A DNA stretch of 64,000 nucleotides, taken from the NCBI RefSeq assembly GCF_037893015.1, contig NC_133665.1, forward strand, positions 102,019,937 to 102,083,936, written 5' to 3'. Under the pieces are notes generated by a model. It was not told where the DNA came from, did no database searches, and saw only the letters and a program-made list of their open reading frames with translations. Every line of letters starts with the position of its first letter. Positions within the stretch are counted from its first letter, which is position 1. Shown here piece by piece: positions 31,547 through 41,848 of this stretch. This DNA comes from Macrotis lagotis (Eukaryota > Chordata > Mammalia > Peramelemorphia > Peramelidae). A program made the position numbers and the translations under genes.

Positions 31547-31697
31547 GGACAGCTAGATGGCACAGTGGATTAGAGCACTGGTCCTAGAATAAGAAGGATC
31601 TGAGTTCAACTCTGGCCTCAGACACTTGATACTAACTATGTGACCCTGGGCAAGACACAGAATCCCTCATTGCCTCCCCCAAAACTTACAAAAACAA
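31547..31697 (+). repeat. tRNA-headed SINE, older subfamily
   Basis: GGGACAGCTAGATGGCACAGTGG, B box GAGTTCAACTCTGG, tail CACTTGATACTAACTATGTGACCC. Confidence 0.85.
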
Positions 31698-32157
31698 GGG
31701 CTGAAGATGGCTTCCAGCATAAACTTATAGAAAAGAATACCACAGGATAGGCAACTGTGGATGGACTTCCTCCTGAAATCGAAGGAAATCCTAAAAGAAT
31801 GACATCATGAGATTTATCAAGGTGATTTGTCCAGAAGGCTCTGACTCTCCAGAAGGCACTTGCTGCCTTACTTCTCCTGCAACCCAAACCTTTTACCAGA
31901 GGTTATGGTTTCTACTGGACTAGCCAAAGGTTACCTTTCTCCTTTTAAACCTTCTGGGTTTTTGAGGAAGTGAATGAATGAGGTTAGTATCTTTGTCCCC
32001 AACATGGATCTGATAAATGATAACAACAGTAGCTTCCATTTCAATAGAGTCAAAAGGCTGACAAATTCCTTTCAAGGTCCTATTTCCTCTTTTCTAAATT
32101 CTCTGAAATCTGACTTCATCATTCAAATATAACTGTCCTTTACAAAAACTCTCAATG
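31698..32157. other. Intergenic, no recognised element
   Basis: No recognised repeat, splice-bounded exon or long frame. Confidence 0.4.
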
Positions 32158-32168
32158 AGCTCTCTCTC

Positions 32169-32219
<51 letters not shown>

Positions 32220-32328
32220 TATGAGTTAAGTGACTTACCCAAAGTCAAACAACCAGTAAGTATCAAATGTTTGAGGTTGGATTTGAATTCAAATCCTTCT
32301 GACTCTACCTAGCTACCCCTATTATTTG
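32158..32328 (-). repeat. tRNA-headed SINE with (CT)n in place of its T-tail
   Basis: A (CT)n run (32,161-32,215) is followed by GTTATGAGTTAAGTGACTTACCC...GACTCTACCTAGCTACCCC. The microsatellite occupies the position of the antisense A-tail. Confidence 0.75.
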
Positions 32329-32329
32329 C

Positions 32330-32960
32330 CAAATCTAATGATCTTTTCTCAACCTTCCTCATTCTTGACCTATCTGAAGTATTTAACACTATTATTTTTT
32401 CTTCCTGGATGCTCTCTCCACTCAAGATTTTCATGACACTTTTCTCTCCTGGTTCTCTTCCTATAAGTACAAATGCTCCTTCTCTCTTTGCTGGTCCTTC
32501 ATTGATGTCAAGCAATGTAATTATGTGCCCCCTGTGGTGTGCGGGTAAATATTTAACAGCTGGGGGTATGGACCTTAGCACACTCTTAAATTTAATTTAC
32601 ATAAGCAACACTTTGTCTCTGCCAGGAACCCCCTTCTCTTTTCATTCCATACCAATTCACTTGAAGAGCTCAACTCCTATGGGCTCCATTATTATCATCT
32701 CTTTCATGGCTATGTCACCTATAGGTAGTTCAATGAATAGAGAGCACTGGGCCTATTTACCTGCTGTTTCTCACAATACTACACTCCCAGTATCCTTGCC
32801 CTTGGACTGACTATTCCTGGTTTGCTTTAAGACTCAGTTCAAATCCTATCTCCTGCAGAAGACCTTTCTCAGTTCCCCCAGTTATTAGTGCCCTCTTCTT
32901 TGAGATTACCTTCAATCTACTTGGAATATATCTTAAATATATGTTATTTGCATATTGTAT
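32330..32960 (+). repeat. L2 LINE fragment, ORF2 end and 3' region
   Basis: Phrases typical of L2 in order: ATCTGAAGTATTTAACACTATT, TGACACTTTTCTCTCCTGGTTCTC, TCAGTTCAAATCCTATCTCCTGCAGAAGACC, and ATTGTATCCCCAACTAGAATCTAAACTCTTTGAG at the end. Confidence 0.6.
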
Positions 32961-32984
32961 CCCCAACTAGAATCTAAACTCTTT

Positions 32985-33295
32985 GAGGAGTAGGTGGTGC
33001 AGTGGATAGAGCACTGGCCTTGAAGTCAGGAGGATGGCAGTTCTAATCTAACCTCAGACTCTTGACTCTAACAAGCTGTGTGACCTTGGGCAAGTCACTT
33101 AACCTGATTGCCTGGCATGCAGGGTCATCTCCAGTCCTCCTGATTCATATCTGGCCACTAGACCCAGATGACTCTAGAGAAGAATGATTGGTGACTTAGA
33201 CAGCCCCCCTCACTCAAATCCAATTCACATGCTAGTCTGAGCATCATCTCCCTGATGTTATGGTCTTCTTCAAAAATGAAGAACAAAATATTTTG
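32985..33295 (+). repeat. Long-bodied marsupial SINE (family A), near full length
   Basis: tRNA head GAGTAGGTGGTGCAGTGGATAGAGC, tail ACTTAACCTGATTGCCTGGCATGCAGGGTCATCTCC, and body ATCTGGCCACTAGACCCAGATGAC...CTCCCTGATGTTATGGTCTTCTTCAAAAATGAAG. It serves as the local reference for the pieces at 4.3-5.4 kb. Confidence 0.82.
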
Positions 33296-33654
33296 TGACT
33301 CTGAAGTTCAAAATAATTTCTGCCACCATAGTCAATTCTTAAAAATCCTTGTTAATGGTTTTTATTTCAGTAGCTCTTTGAGTTCCCCTGGTAATACTAT
33401 GCTATAACCAGGGACGAGATCAAAGTTTATAAACCAAAACCTATAGGTCTAAAATGGAAGTGGGGAATTTGGAGGTCAGATTAGAGATTCAAAACAGGGA
33501 GATCAGTCAATACTGGATGGGGACAGGACACAATGAGTGTTTTTGAAATGTCTATTTTACTGCCTCAACTCACTCCTACAAACTGTCAAACTTTCATATC
33601 CTGGCATAATGGTGGGGGAAGGAAATAAGCATTTCCTAATCACCTACAATGTCC
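33296..33654. other. Intergenic, no recognised element
   Basis: No recognised repeat or coding signal. Confidence 0.4.
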
Positions 33655-33900
33655 CAGGAGAGTAGCTTGGTGGTGCAGCAGAGGGAGTTCTGGGTCTGAA
33701 ATCAGGAGCATTCATCTTCCTGAATTCAAATCTAATCTCAGACATTTACTAGCTGTGTGATGCCGGGCAAGTTACTTCTCCTGTTTATCTCAGTTTCCTC
33801 AACTGTAAAATGAACTGGAGAAAGAAATGGAAAATCTTTACTAAAACAACCCAAAATGCAGTCATGAAGAGTCAGACATAACTGCATAACAACAACAATG
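33655..33900 (+). repeat. Long-bodied marsupial SINE (family B)
   Basis: tRNA head AGTAGCTTGGTGGTGCAGC and body TCAGTTTCCTCAACTGTAAAATGAACTGGAGAAAGAAATGG, ending GTCATGAAGAGTCAGACATAACTGCATAACAACAACAA. Confidence 0.82.
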
Positions 33901-34112
33901 TGCTAGGTATTTACAATTATAATCTCATCCTGTGAGGTAGGTTCTATTATTATCCCCATTTTACATCTGAGAAAATTGAAGCAGATAGAGGTTAACTCAA
34001 ATGTTCAGAATCGCACAGCTAGTAAGCATCTGAGGTCAGATTTAAATCCAGGTCTTCCTGATTCCAGGTCTGGCAATTTATCTACCTAGTTGCCACTTAT
34101 TACCTCTATCAT
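33901..34112 (-). repeat. CORE-SINE, MAR-type
   Basis: GTGCTAGGTATTTACAATTATAATCTCATCCTGTGAGGTAGG, CATTTTACATCTGAGAAAATTGAAG and CAGGTCTTCCTGATTCCAGG, antisense. Confidence 0.75.
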
Positions 34113-34439
34113 CTGAAGTAAATAATTTTTTTTCTCTGAACCTCAGCTTCATCTGTAAAATGAGGGAACTGGACAGAATAACTTCTTGGTCCCCTTCTGC
34201 CTCTAAAATTATACTGTTTTATAACTGTTTAAAATGATGGCCTAAAGCATTATGTTGAGAAAGTCCTGCCTCTTTTTTTAACCTGGAACCTTATAATTTG
34301 GCCTAAACCTGTTCCAGAATAGCCTAATGGGGAACAAAGAGAGAGGAATGAGGGCTTGCTATTTTGGATTCCAACTCTGTTCTTTGTTACCTATGTGACC
34401 ATGAACAAATCATTTCACTGGTAAGTCTTTTTCTTGATC
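34113..34439. other. Intergenic; CORE-SINE trace
   Basis: 34,120-34,210 (CCTCAGCTTCATCTGTAAAATGAGGG, GGTCCCCTTCTGCCTCTAAAATTATACTG) is a sense THER/MIR piece. The rest is unrecognised. Confidence 0.5.
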
Positions 34440-34555
34440 ATTACACTGTAAGCTCCTTGAGGGTAGGAACTGTATTTAGCCTCTTCTTGCATCCTCCCTG
34501 TTAGCATAGTACCTTTTACATAGTAAATTCTTAATAAATGTTTATTGATTGAAAA
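34440..34555 (+). repeat. L2 LINE 3' end
   Basis: CACTGTAAGCTCCTTGAGGGTAGGAACTG...TACATAGTAAATTCTTAATAAATGTTTATTGATTGA. Confidence 0.8.
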
Positions 34556-34569
34556 TGATGGGGTTGAAA

Positions 34570-34607
34570 TATAAATATATATGCATATGTGTGTGTGTGT
34601 GTGTGTA
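34570..34607 (+). repeat. (AT)n(GT)n microsatellite
   Basis: ATATAAATATATATGCATAT followed by about nine GT units. Confidence 0.9.
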
Positions 34608-34630
34608 TACAAAGTATCCTAAAAGACTTT

Positions 34631-34827
34631 TTTGTTGTTTAATCATGGTCAACTCTTCATGACCCATTTGGGGTTTTCTTGGCAAATAGAGTATTGCGCC
34701 ATTTCCTTCTCCAGTTTATTTTACAGATGAGGAAACTGAGGAAACCAGTGAAATATCTGAAGTTGGATTTGAATTTAGGTCTTCCTGACCCCAGTCCCTG
34801 TGCTCTATTTCACCATATATCTGCCCC
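34631..34827 (-). repeat. Long-bodied marsupial SINE (family B), antisense
   Basis: ATGGTCAACTCTTCATGACCCATTTGGGGTTTTCTTGGCAAATAGAG then CATTTCCTTCTCCAGTTTATTTTACAGATGAGGAAACTGAGG is the reverse of the copy at 33,655. Confidence 0.8.
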
Positions 34828-34846
34828 TCCAAAAATCTTAGTGATG

Positions 34847-35004
34847 TTTTTTTTTGTTTTTTAGATTTTTGCAAGGCAAATGGGGTTAAGTGGCTTGCCC
34901 AAGGCCACACAGCTGGGTAATTAATTGTCTGAGGTTGGATTTGAACTCAGGTCCTCCTGACTCCAGGGCCAGTGCTCTATCCACTGCACTACCTAGCTGC
35001 CCCC
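34847..35004 (-). repeat. tRNA-headed SINE
   Basis: Near-consensus antisense copy from a T-rich start, GATTTTTGCAAGGCAAATGGGG, to CACTACCTAGCTGCCCCC. Confidence 0.92.
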
Positions 35005-35273
35005 TAAGCTTAAGTTTAAAACTAAAACTTAACTCTTAAGTTTTAGCTTAAAAAAACAAAGTGCACTAAGACTTTGGGCTAACCTGTATGGGCTAATTCC
35101 AGAACGCTGGCCCGTTAGCCTTATATATTCAGCTTGTATTTCTAAATGAACAATACATTGTGAATTGATTCTTCTCCAGATATTCAATATTAGAAGATCA
35201 TAATCTTTTATCCACATTTACATTATTGATGTTACATATATTTACATTTACATACATTTACATCCACAGTTAC

Positions 35274-35421
35274 TTTTTTTATTTTTAGGGTTTTTTGGGT
35301 AAGGCAATGGGGTTAAGTGATTTGCCCAATGTCACACAGCTAGGCAATTATTAAGTGTCTGAGGTCAAATTTGAACTCAGGACTGGTGCTTCTCTATTCA
35401 TTATGCCCCCTAGCTGCTCCT
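35274..35421 (-). repeat. tRNA-headed SINE
   Basis: Antisense copy GGGTAAGGCAATGGGGTTAAGTGATTTGCCC...TTATGCCCCCTAGCTGCTCC with a deletion near the A box. Confidence 0.88.
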
Positions 35422-35429
35422 TTATATTT

Positions 35430-35560
35430 TTTATTTAAAAAAAATTTTTTTTTGTTTATCCAACTACATGCAGCGGTAGTTTTTACCATTCTTTTTTTTT
35501 ATTTTTTGGCAAGGTTTTGAGTTTTACATTTTTCTCCCTCCCCCTGATCTAGGTTCTAGT
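35430..35560 (-). mobile_element. L1 3' terminus, antisense
   Basis: TTTTTTTGTTTATCCAACTACATGCAGCGGTAG...GGCAAGGTTTTGAGTTTTACATTTTTCTCCCTCCCCC is the reverse of the L1 end at 9,330-9,440. Confidence 0.65.
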
Positions 35561-36039
35561 TTATAGTCAGTTACATATATTATAATATAAAAAAGGACGA
35601 TGTTGAGGATCAATAGACTGCGAACTCCCCCAGGGCCAAGAAAGGCGCCTCTATCATCTCATTTGGCCAAGTTCAGAAGGAGGCCGGCCTGGGTCCAAAG
35701 TTCCCTTCGGGCTTATGAGCTTGGGGCCTCCACAAAGTCCCCTTTGCCATCCCAGGCCTCTGGTTCCTTTTAAGACAGAGTCCTTCTCTTCCCAATGGAG
35801 GCCCAGGAAGAGGAGAGAAACCATCCAATCCCTTAGGAATGCGTCAAAGTGGGGGCGATGGCCACGACCCTGAGGGGACGGGGGGGGGGGGGGGGGGGGG
35901 GATGCCTCTTGAGACCCTTAGGAAGGACCTGAGCCTGAGAGCAACTTGGGCGTGGGGGGGGAGTTTCCTCTTTAAAAAAATAAATTTAAGAGGAGTATTG
36001 CTTTCTTAAAGTATTTCCCCCGGGAAATAATGGCCAAGA
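35561..36039. other. CpG-island shore with a G22 homopolymer
   Basis: Composition shifts from repeat-dominated to GC-rich. A run of 22 G lies at 35,880-35,901, and further G-runs occur at 35,954-35,961 and 36,296-36,306. No exon recognised. Confidence 0.6.
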
Positions 36040-36595
36040 AGGCGGGATCTTAGAGCGGTTTTTCGGGTAGAGCTTCGATTTACGAACCACTTTACGTAGC
36101 GAAAAACGAGGCCGACCCCCACCTGCCCGGAACCATACAGAGGCGCCCAGGAAGTAGGGCAGCGAGTGCAAGAGTCTAGGCCGCATGCGCAGCTTGCGAT
36201 CTCCCGGATCCGAACGGATGGCGCTAAGGAAGCCGCCTGACCTAGGCAGGGCAGGAAGAAAAAGAGGTGCGCACGCATGCGCATGAGACAAGTGGAGGGG
36301 GGGGGGCGAGCGGCCTGTGAGCCTGCGCATAAGACGAGGTAGGAAGGGGCCGAGCGGACCGAAAGCGCTTCGCCCGCAGTCTCGGGGGTAGAGAGCAGGG
36401 CGGGGCGGGAAGTCGCGGAGGGGGCGGGGCGGGAAGTCGGGCGGTGGGCGGGGCCAGCGGTGACGCAGCCGCTTCCCAGCGCCGCGGCGGCCTTCCCTGG
36501 CACGGACGTGGCTGCCATCGGGAGCCGCCATCCTGTGGGAGCGAAACCAACGCCTGGAGAAGCCGAGGAAGGGAAGGAGCGGCCGCCGCTCACGG
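36040..36595 (+). promoter_or_regulatory. ARF1: Inferred ARF1 promoter, 5' part of a CpG island
   Basis: A CpG-dense, TATA-less promoter is the best reading. Visible motifs are: the palindromic NRF1-type CGCATGCGCA at 36,182-36,191 and 36,274-36,283, with a weaker CCTGCGCAT at 36,322; two exact copies of GGGCGGGGCGGGAAGTCG (36,398-36,415 and 36,422-36,439) carrying double GC boxes; another GC box at 36,445; a CRE-like GTGACGC at 36,460; and a YY1-type GCCGCCATC at 36,524-36,532. YY1 sites in this class of promoter usually lie just downstream of the start. The transcription start is therefore guessed at about 36,470-36,520. Factor binding is inferred from motif only. Confidence 0.7.
36480..36595 (+). 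other. ARF1: Inferred non-coding first exon of ARF1
   Basis: The coding exons start with a 3' splice site just upstream of the ATG, so an upstream non-coding exon is needed. The CpG island offers a good donor, CACGG/GTGAGG, at 36,595/36,596, placed after the GC-box and YY1 cluster. The exon start is not determinable from sequence. A further-downstream donor in the island cannot be excluded. Confidence 0.55.
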
Positions 36596-37260
36596 GTGAG
36601 GACACGGGGAGCCCGGGGCCGGGGCCGGGGAGGCGAGGCGAGGCCCCCCGCCCCGCGGCCTTGCGCCCCGCGGGGCCCGGGCGGGGGCGCGGGCCCCCGG
36701 GGCGGCCCGCGGCGAGGAAGGCCGCGGCCCGGAGCCAGGCCAGGCCCGGGGAGGGGGCGGCCGCGAGCCCGCGGCCCGGGGCCTGCCTCCCCCGGCGCCG
36801 CTCCACCGGGCCGCGGCCAGCCGCGTCCCTCCGCGGAGCCCGGGGTGCGGGCCGGGAGGGGGCGGCAGGCCGGGCCGGGGCCCACCTTTGTTAGCGCGGC
36901 TGCAGCTCGGGGAGCCGGGGCCGGGGCGCCTTCTCCGCGCCCCGCAAAGCCTGAGCACAGGCCCCCGCCCCGGGGCCTCGGAGTCGCGTTGCGGTGCAGG
37001 GAGGAGGAGGAGGAGGAGGAGGAGGAGGGCTGGGCTGCCCCCGCGGCGCCTCCCGAGAGCGGGGTCCCACCCGCCGTGAGTCGGGGGGCGGCCCAGGGCT
37101 AGCCCAAGGTCACGACTGAGGCCCGGCTTGTGAGCCCACCTTCGCCCTGGCCCCCGGCCCGCCCGCACCACACCTTGAGGAAAGGGCCATCACCTCCTCC
37201 GTGGAAGAACCCCACTGAGACCGCCACAGAGCAAACCCCTGACCGCAAGATGGGGGTGCC
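36596..37260. other. 3' half of the CpG island, start of inferred intron 1
   Basis: Extremely GC-rich (many CCGG/GGCC runs), with a (GGA)n tract at 37,000-37,029. Long frames on both strands (up to 299 codons) are a by-product of the low stop-codon density, rich in Pro, Arg, Gly and Ala without any domain. Confidence 0.75.
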
Positions 37261-37504
37261 CGTCCCAGTGCAGCCCCAGGAGTGGGCAGCCTGGCTTGTT
37301 GTCCTTTGTGAGAAGCCTAGTAACAGACTTCCCCCAAATGTCAATACCCGGAGGGGTCCCTGTGTAACTGAGTCTTGTCATTTGAATGTAAAGACAGTCA
37401 CGAAGGAACAGTTTTAGTCACTCTGGAGGTGACTCTGCTGAGCACTTCCTATTGCATAACCCCAGTGGTGAAGAGCATGTAAAAATTTAACTCCCATAAT
37501 AACT

Positions 37505-37800
37505 TCATTGCACAGTACTTAATATTAACTAATTTATTCAAACAACACCTTGAGCTAGGTGGCATTCTCTCCATTTCCCAGAAGTAGAGAATAAGTTGGA
37601 ATTTTAAGGGAATTTGTGAAGACGGAGGAGTGATAGTTGAAATAAGTTTGGAAATAATTCTTAGAATTCGACGTCATAAAATTTGAGATATCAAAGGGTT
37701 GTTGTGATGATGTATCCCCGCCTGCTCCTTTTATAACTGAACATTGAATGGGGAAGGGAGTTAAGTGACACACCCAAGGTCATACAACTAGTATAAGTTT
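37505..37800 (-). repeat. CORE-SINE traces, strongly diverged
   Basis: GCATTCTCTCCATTTCCCAGAAG and GAAGGGAGTTAAGTGACACACCCAAGGTCATACAACTAG are antisense MIR/MAR phrases. The middle is not alignable by eye. Confidence 0.4.
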
Positions 37801-40019
37801 CCTAGTGGAATCATTGAGCTGATTGAACAGATTCGCAAAATACTAATTTATGTAAAATACTAACAGTTTCTAATCAAGTATGAGACATTATTACACATCC
37901 AACTGACCCGTCCCAGCCTTAGGTATCATTCTTTGCCTAAGCCAAAACTAGGTATGATGACAGCATGGATTTGTCAGTTTTTAGTAACAGACTGAAAGAT
38001 CTTGAAATACCGAGCCTTCCTTACCTGAGACCAAAGTTAAAAGGAATTTAATGGTTTAAAAATTAATCATGTTATCCTAGTTTGTTTATCCTTACATGTA
38101 ACTGCAGTATGTTATCTCCAGTACTTGAGGAATCCGCTTTGCTTTTTAAAGATTTAAAAGAAATATATGGACAAAGTACTCTTCTACCTAGTCACTCAGC
38201 TCACCAGTTACAATCCCTGAGCCTTAAGATCTCTGATTATCTCAATGAATTTGATTTCCCCCTTGATTCTATTTTAAAAAATGTTTGTTTTGGCATACTC
38301 TTAGAAACTTTATTTAGCATTTGAGGGGAGCTAAAACTGTTAAAACTCTAAAAAGATATGGAATAACTGAACTAAGATATATAGTCAGCAGACAAAAAAA
38401 AGCAATTGCTCTACACCCTAACAGTTCTGCATTTTTAATCATGTGATCTAGCCATTCACTTTACCTCTTACACAATATGACAAGGGCATTCCACACACCC
38501 TAGTACCTGGTAATTCATACTTAAGATAAGGAGTAACTTGAAACAAAGGAAAGTTAAAACCCTAATTCTTTTACTCCCTTCTGTTAGAGGCTAACAATTT
38601 TGATTTGGAGGAAGAGTACTTGGAAAAAAATAGATGGCCTTCTTTAAAAAAAAAAACAAAAATCAAGCAGTTATATTATGTGCTGTGTTATATACTTCTC
38701 TCTTAATGTTATAGCTATACTTTTGTATTTGTTAAAACAGACTTGATAATTATATGCATTTTGCAGGCAAACGGTTTTTTTCCCTTTACTCTTTTGAACT
38801 ACTTGACTTTTTTATTCTTAATGAAATTGTTTTGTATTCTGCATTTTGGTGACATGCCTCCTTGTGAGGGCATTGCTTTTATTACTATTCCAGAGTAATT
38901 TAGAAATTGAGGTCATAAAATGTGACTACTGTGAAATTAAAGAGTTGTTATCAGAATTGGAGTTTTGACAACCCCTCTTCTTTTAAATGCAGAGATGGTG
39001 TTTTGCAAAATACAATGTGGAAAAGGGTACTTAGATCAGAATGAGAATTTTCATACTTAAATGGTTTAGTTTCCAGCCCTTATAATCAGAATTTTTACTA
39101 AACTTTTACGCTATTCTGATTTTTTTAAAGGATTGTGTGAATCTCATTGTGAATTTCAGAGCTACTGTACTCACATATTAATTTCCAATTAGAGCCTACA
39201 ATCCAGTTTATATTGTGTGATTACATATGTAGAAATAAAGAAAAATAATGAAAGGGATTAAATCTCAATTTTCTGAAAGTTTTATTGGAAGGGGAACTTG
39301 TATTTAATTCCTATTTTTGTTTTTAAGTTCATTGTAGATTTCTTTATTTTAAAACTTCTCCATTACCTTAGGTAATTAAGAATTATACATTTTTTTTAAG
39401 CTTACCTGTGTCTGAAAAATGATCTTTTGGTATTTTGCTTTTAAAGATAAGATGGTACTTAAATTTTATCAAACAATATTTTTTCCATTCAAACAAGTAA
39501 AAGTGCTTACTCAATAGTAGAATTTTAGAATATTTTCTCAGAATTTGTAAATATGAAAGACAACATTTTTAGCCCATCCTAGATTAATCCATATGTTCTA
39601 ATTGTTACCATTTTTTTTTGTAAAACAGTAGCATTTTACTTATTCAGAAATATAATAGTGTGCTTGTGTACTTTATTTCTAGGATAAATCATCACAAAGA
39701 ATGTTTTACTTTTACAAAGGAGTCTAAGTGGCTTAGGATTTTGACACAACTAGCAAAATTGGAGGGAAGTTACAGCCTGACAGTGAAAGAGAATGGAATA
39801 CTTTCTGAAAAGTGGACACAGAGCCTGGAAAATCCCAGGTGTTAGGGGCAACTACATTATTATCTGTAATTGATTACAATATGAGCCTGAATCAGTGGTT
39901 GTATTACATTGTATGCTCAGCATGAGAAAATGCAAATAATTAGTTAACATAGATGTCATTTTCTTTTCACTCCATCCATGTGAAGTGAATGGTATTTATC
40001 TCTATTTTACATATTTGAG
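37801..40019. other. Intron 1 sequence without recognised elements
   Basis: AT-rich and repeat-poor compared with the rest of the window. No coding signal. The repeat depletion over about 2.2 kb just downstream of the promoter could reflect constraint. Confidence 0.45.
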
Positions 40020-40150
40020 CATCACAACTCTAAAGACTTAGAGGGCATCTAGTCCTACCCCTTTCAGTTTACAAATGAAACTGGGGCCAAGAGATGAAGT
40101 AGCTTCCTTGTTATATATAAGTAGTAAGTGGCAAAGCTGAGATGATGTGG
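40020..40150 (-). repeat. CORE-SINE, THER/MIR-type
   Basis: GGGCATCTAGTCCTACCCCTTTCAGTTTACAAATGAAACTGGGG, antisense phrases. Confidence 0.55.
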
Positions 40151-40194
40151 TTTGCCCATGGACTATCCCTTATACTGTTTACATAGTGTTGTCA

Positions 40195-40500
40195 AACTGT
40201 TCTTTTTCTTTGACATGTTTGGCATCCTTGTGGCCCCTTGTCTCCATGGACACAGTCCCTACCCTAGTTTAGATCTATCACATCTCACTTGGATGACTGC
40301 TGTAGCTTCCGAGTCTCTCCTCTTTCCAATCCATTCTCCACACAACTATCAGTGAGTGATATTCCAAAAGTACCAGTTTGATAATGTCCCACTTATACCT
40401 TACCTCCAGGATCAACTATAGATTCCTTTATTTAGCATTTAAAGCCCTAGGCAACCTGTCTCTTAACTTTTCCAGTTTTATATATACACTACGATCCATC
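40195..40500 (+). repeat. L2 LINE ORF2-end fragment
   Basis: CACTTGGATGACTGCTGTAGCTTCCGAGTCTCTCCTCTTTCCAATCCATTCTCCACACAACTATC then GATAATGTCCCACTTATACC and TTTAGCATTTAAAGCCCTAGGCAACC follow the order of the L2 reverse-transcriptase end. Confidence 0.65.
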
Positions 40501-40531
40501 CAAGTTGACCCCCACACAGGATGTTACATGT

Positions 40532-40690
40532 AACTGGTGGTGCAGTGGGTAGAGTAAAAGGGCCTGGAGTTAGTGAGACCTGAGTTCAAGCTGAACCTCA
40601 TTACTTGCTGTGTGTTCCTGGGCAAGTAGAATATTTATCTCAGGATTGTTGTGAGGATCAAATAAGATATAATATTAACTTTAGCGTAGG
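40532..40690 (+). repeat. CORE-SINE, MAR-type, internally deleted
   Basis: GTGGTGCAGTGGGTAGAGTAAAAGGGCCTGGAG...GAGTTCAAGCTGAACC...GGATTGTTGTGAGGATCAAATAAGATATAAT, sense. Confidence 0.65.
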
Positions 40691-40739
40691 TTTACAAATT
40701 TTCATACCTCTGTGAGGTAGGTTATAATTTTTCTCAAGG

Positions 40740-40860
40740 TAGAAATTATAAAATGTCTTAGATCTTAGATCCAGGATCTTGAGTTGGAAGAGACCTGAAT
40801 CCATCTAGTCCAGCAGAAATAAAAGTATTGATCCCAAAGCCAATGCTTTTCCCTCTGTAC
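40740..40860 (-). repeat. CORE-SINE fragment
   Basis: GAGTTGGAAGAGACCTGAATCCATCTAGTCCAG is an antisense THER/MIR phrase. A further small trace lies at 41,540-41,600 (GGAGGGATCTCAGAAGTCATCTAGTCTG). Confidence 0.5.
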
Positions 40861-41690
40861 CTTGGTGCTCTTTGTGTTTTTAACTCTGACTACTAAATAT
40901 TTTCTTTTGACAGGTTTCTTTTGTTCTGTCAATTTAAATAGGTTCAGATGGGTTAAGGCCAAAATTTCCCCCCTGCAAATAAGCCTGAATGGCAAAAGTG
41001 CAGGTATAGTTAGGAGTGTGCCAACAGGAGAACAAAGAATGTTCTTTTAAAAATTGCTGTTAAAACATTTTCCCTATGAAGTAATAGCTTCCTACCTTTT
41101 GTAGATGAAAGAGAATACAGCTTGGTATTTAACTGATGGAGTCCATTAATTTATGTCTAAAATACTATGCCAATCAATAAGTTAGGCAGTGAAGATATTA
41201 ATGACTTGATATTTTCCAACTTTTGCTGAAATGATAGAATCTTTTCAAATTGAGTTAAATGAAAATGTGTACTTATTCCAGAGTTGATGGTGGCTGAAGC
41301 CTTTACTTAATAACTTGACTGCTTAGTATATTGGTAGGAAACAGAAAAATCTTCCTTTGATATGTCTTTTTTGTCTATAATGCTTTCTTTAAAGCCAAAA
41401 AATTTTAGAACTGTCACATGTTACATATGCCAGAATATCACTGTACTATTGGAACTTAAGTGATCCTTCTGTTAATGGTTAATCTCTGTGTTCCTTGAAA
41501 CATTTGTCTTCTGATAAAAACTAATCAGAGGCATGTATATAATTGGAGGGATCTCAGAAGTCATCTAGTCTGAATCTGGTTTTAAAACATTTTTAAAATT
41601 CTGAATTTGACAAACTTGAAAATTTCATCATAAAAAGAATAGAAAAATTGGATTGCATATAAATCTGTGAACTTCTATTATGTCTAGTTG
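40861..41690. other. Intron 1 sequence without recognised elements
   Basis: AT-rich; no exon recognised. Confidence 0.4.
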
Positions 41691-41696
41691 TTAGGG

Positions 41697-41848
41697 TTTT
41701 TTTGTTTGTTTTTAGGGGGGTTTTTTTGCAAGGCAGTGGGGTTAAGTAGCTTGCCCAAGGCCCACACAGCTAGGTGATTATTAAGTGTCTGAGGCTGGAT
41801 TTGAACTCAGGTCCTTCTGACTCCAGGGCTGGTGCTCTATCCACTGTT
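41697..41848 (-). repeat. tRNA-headed SINE, 5' end truncated
   Basis: GCAAGGCAGTGGGGTTAAGTAGCTTGCCC through GGTGCTCTATCCACTG. The terminal CACCTAGCTGCCC part is missing. Confidence 0.88.

Larger units (their letters stand above)
34613..35083. mobile_element. Mariner-like MITE split by two SINEs
   Basis: The left terminus TCCTAAAAGACTT (34,618) and the right terminus GTGCACTAAGACTTTGGGCTAACC (35,060-35,083) are inverted versions of one another. The interior TTAAGTTTAAAACTAAAACTTAACTCTTAAGTTTTAGC is palindromic. A family-B SINE (34,631-34,827) with TCCTAAAAGACTT/TCCAAAAATCTTA flanks and a short SINE (34,847-35,004) sit inside it. Confidence 0.6.

Noticed and set aside
1-36000. A host gene such as a WNT gene upstream of ARF1 (WNT3A is the neighbour in human)
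   Set aside because: I found no exon resembling a WNT or any other host protein in this interval; it may lie beyond the window.
35986-37171. Long open frames on both strands in the GC-rich island (up to 299 codons)
   Set aside because: They overlap each other in several frames, are dominated by Pro/Arg/Gly/Ala and have no domain. Stop codons are simply rare in such GC-rich DNA.
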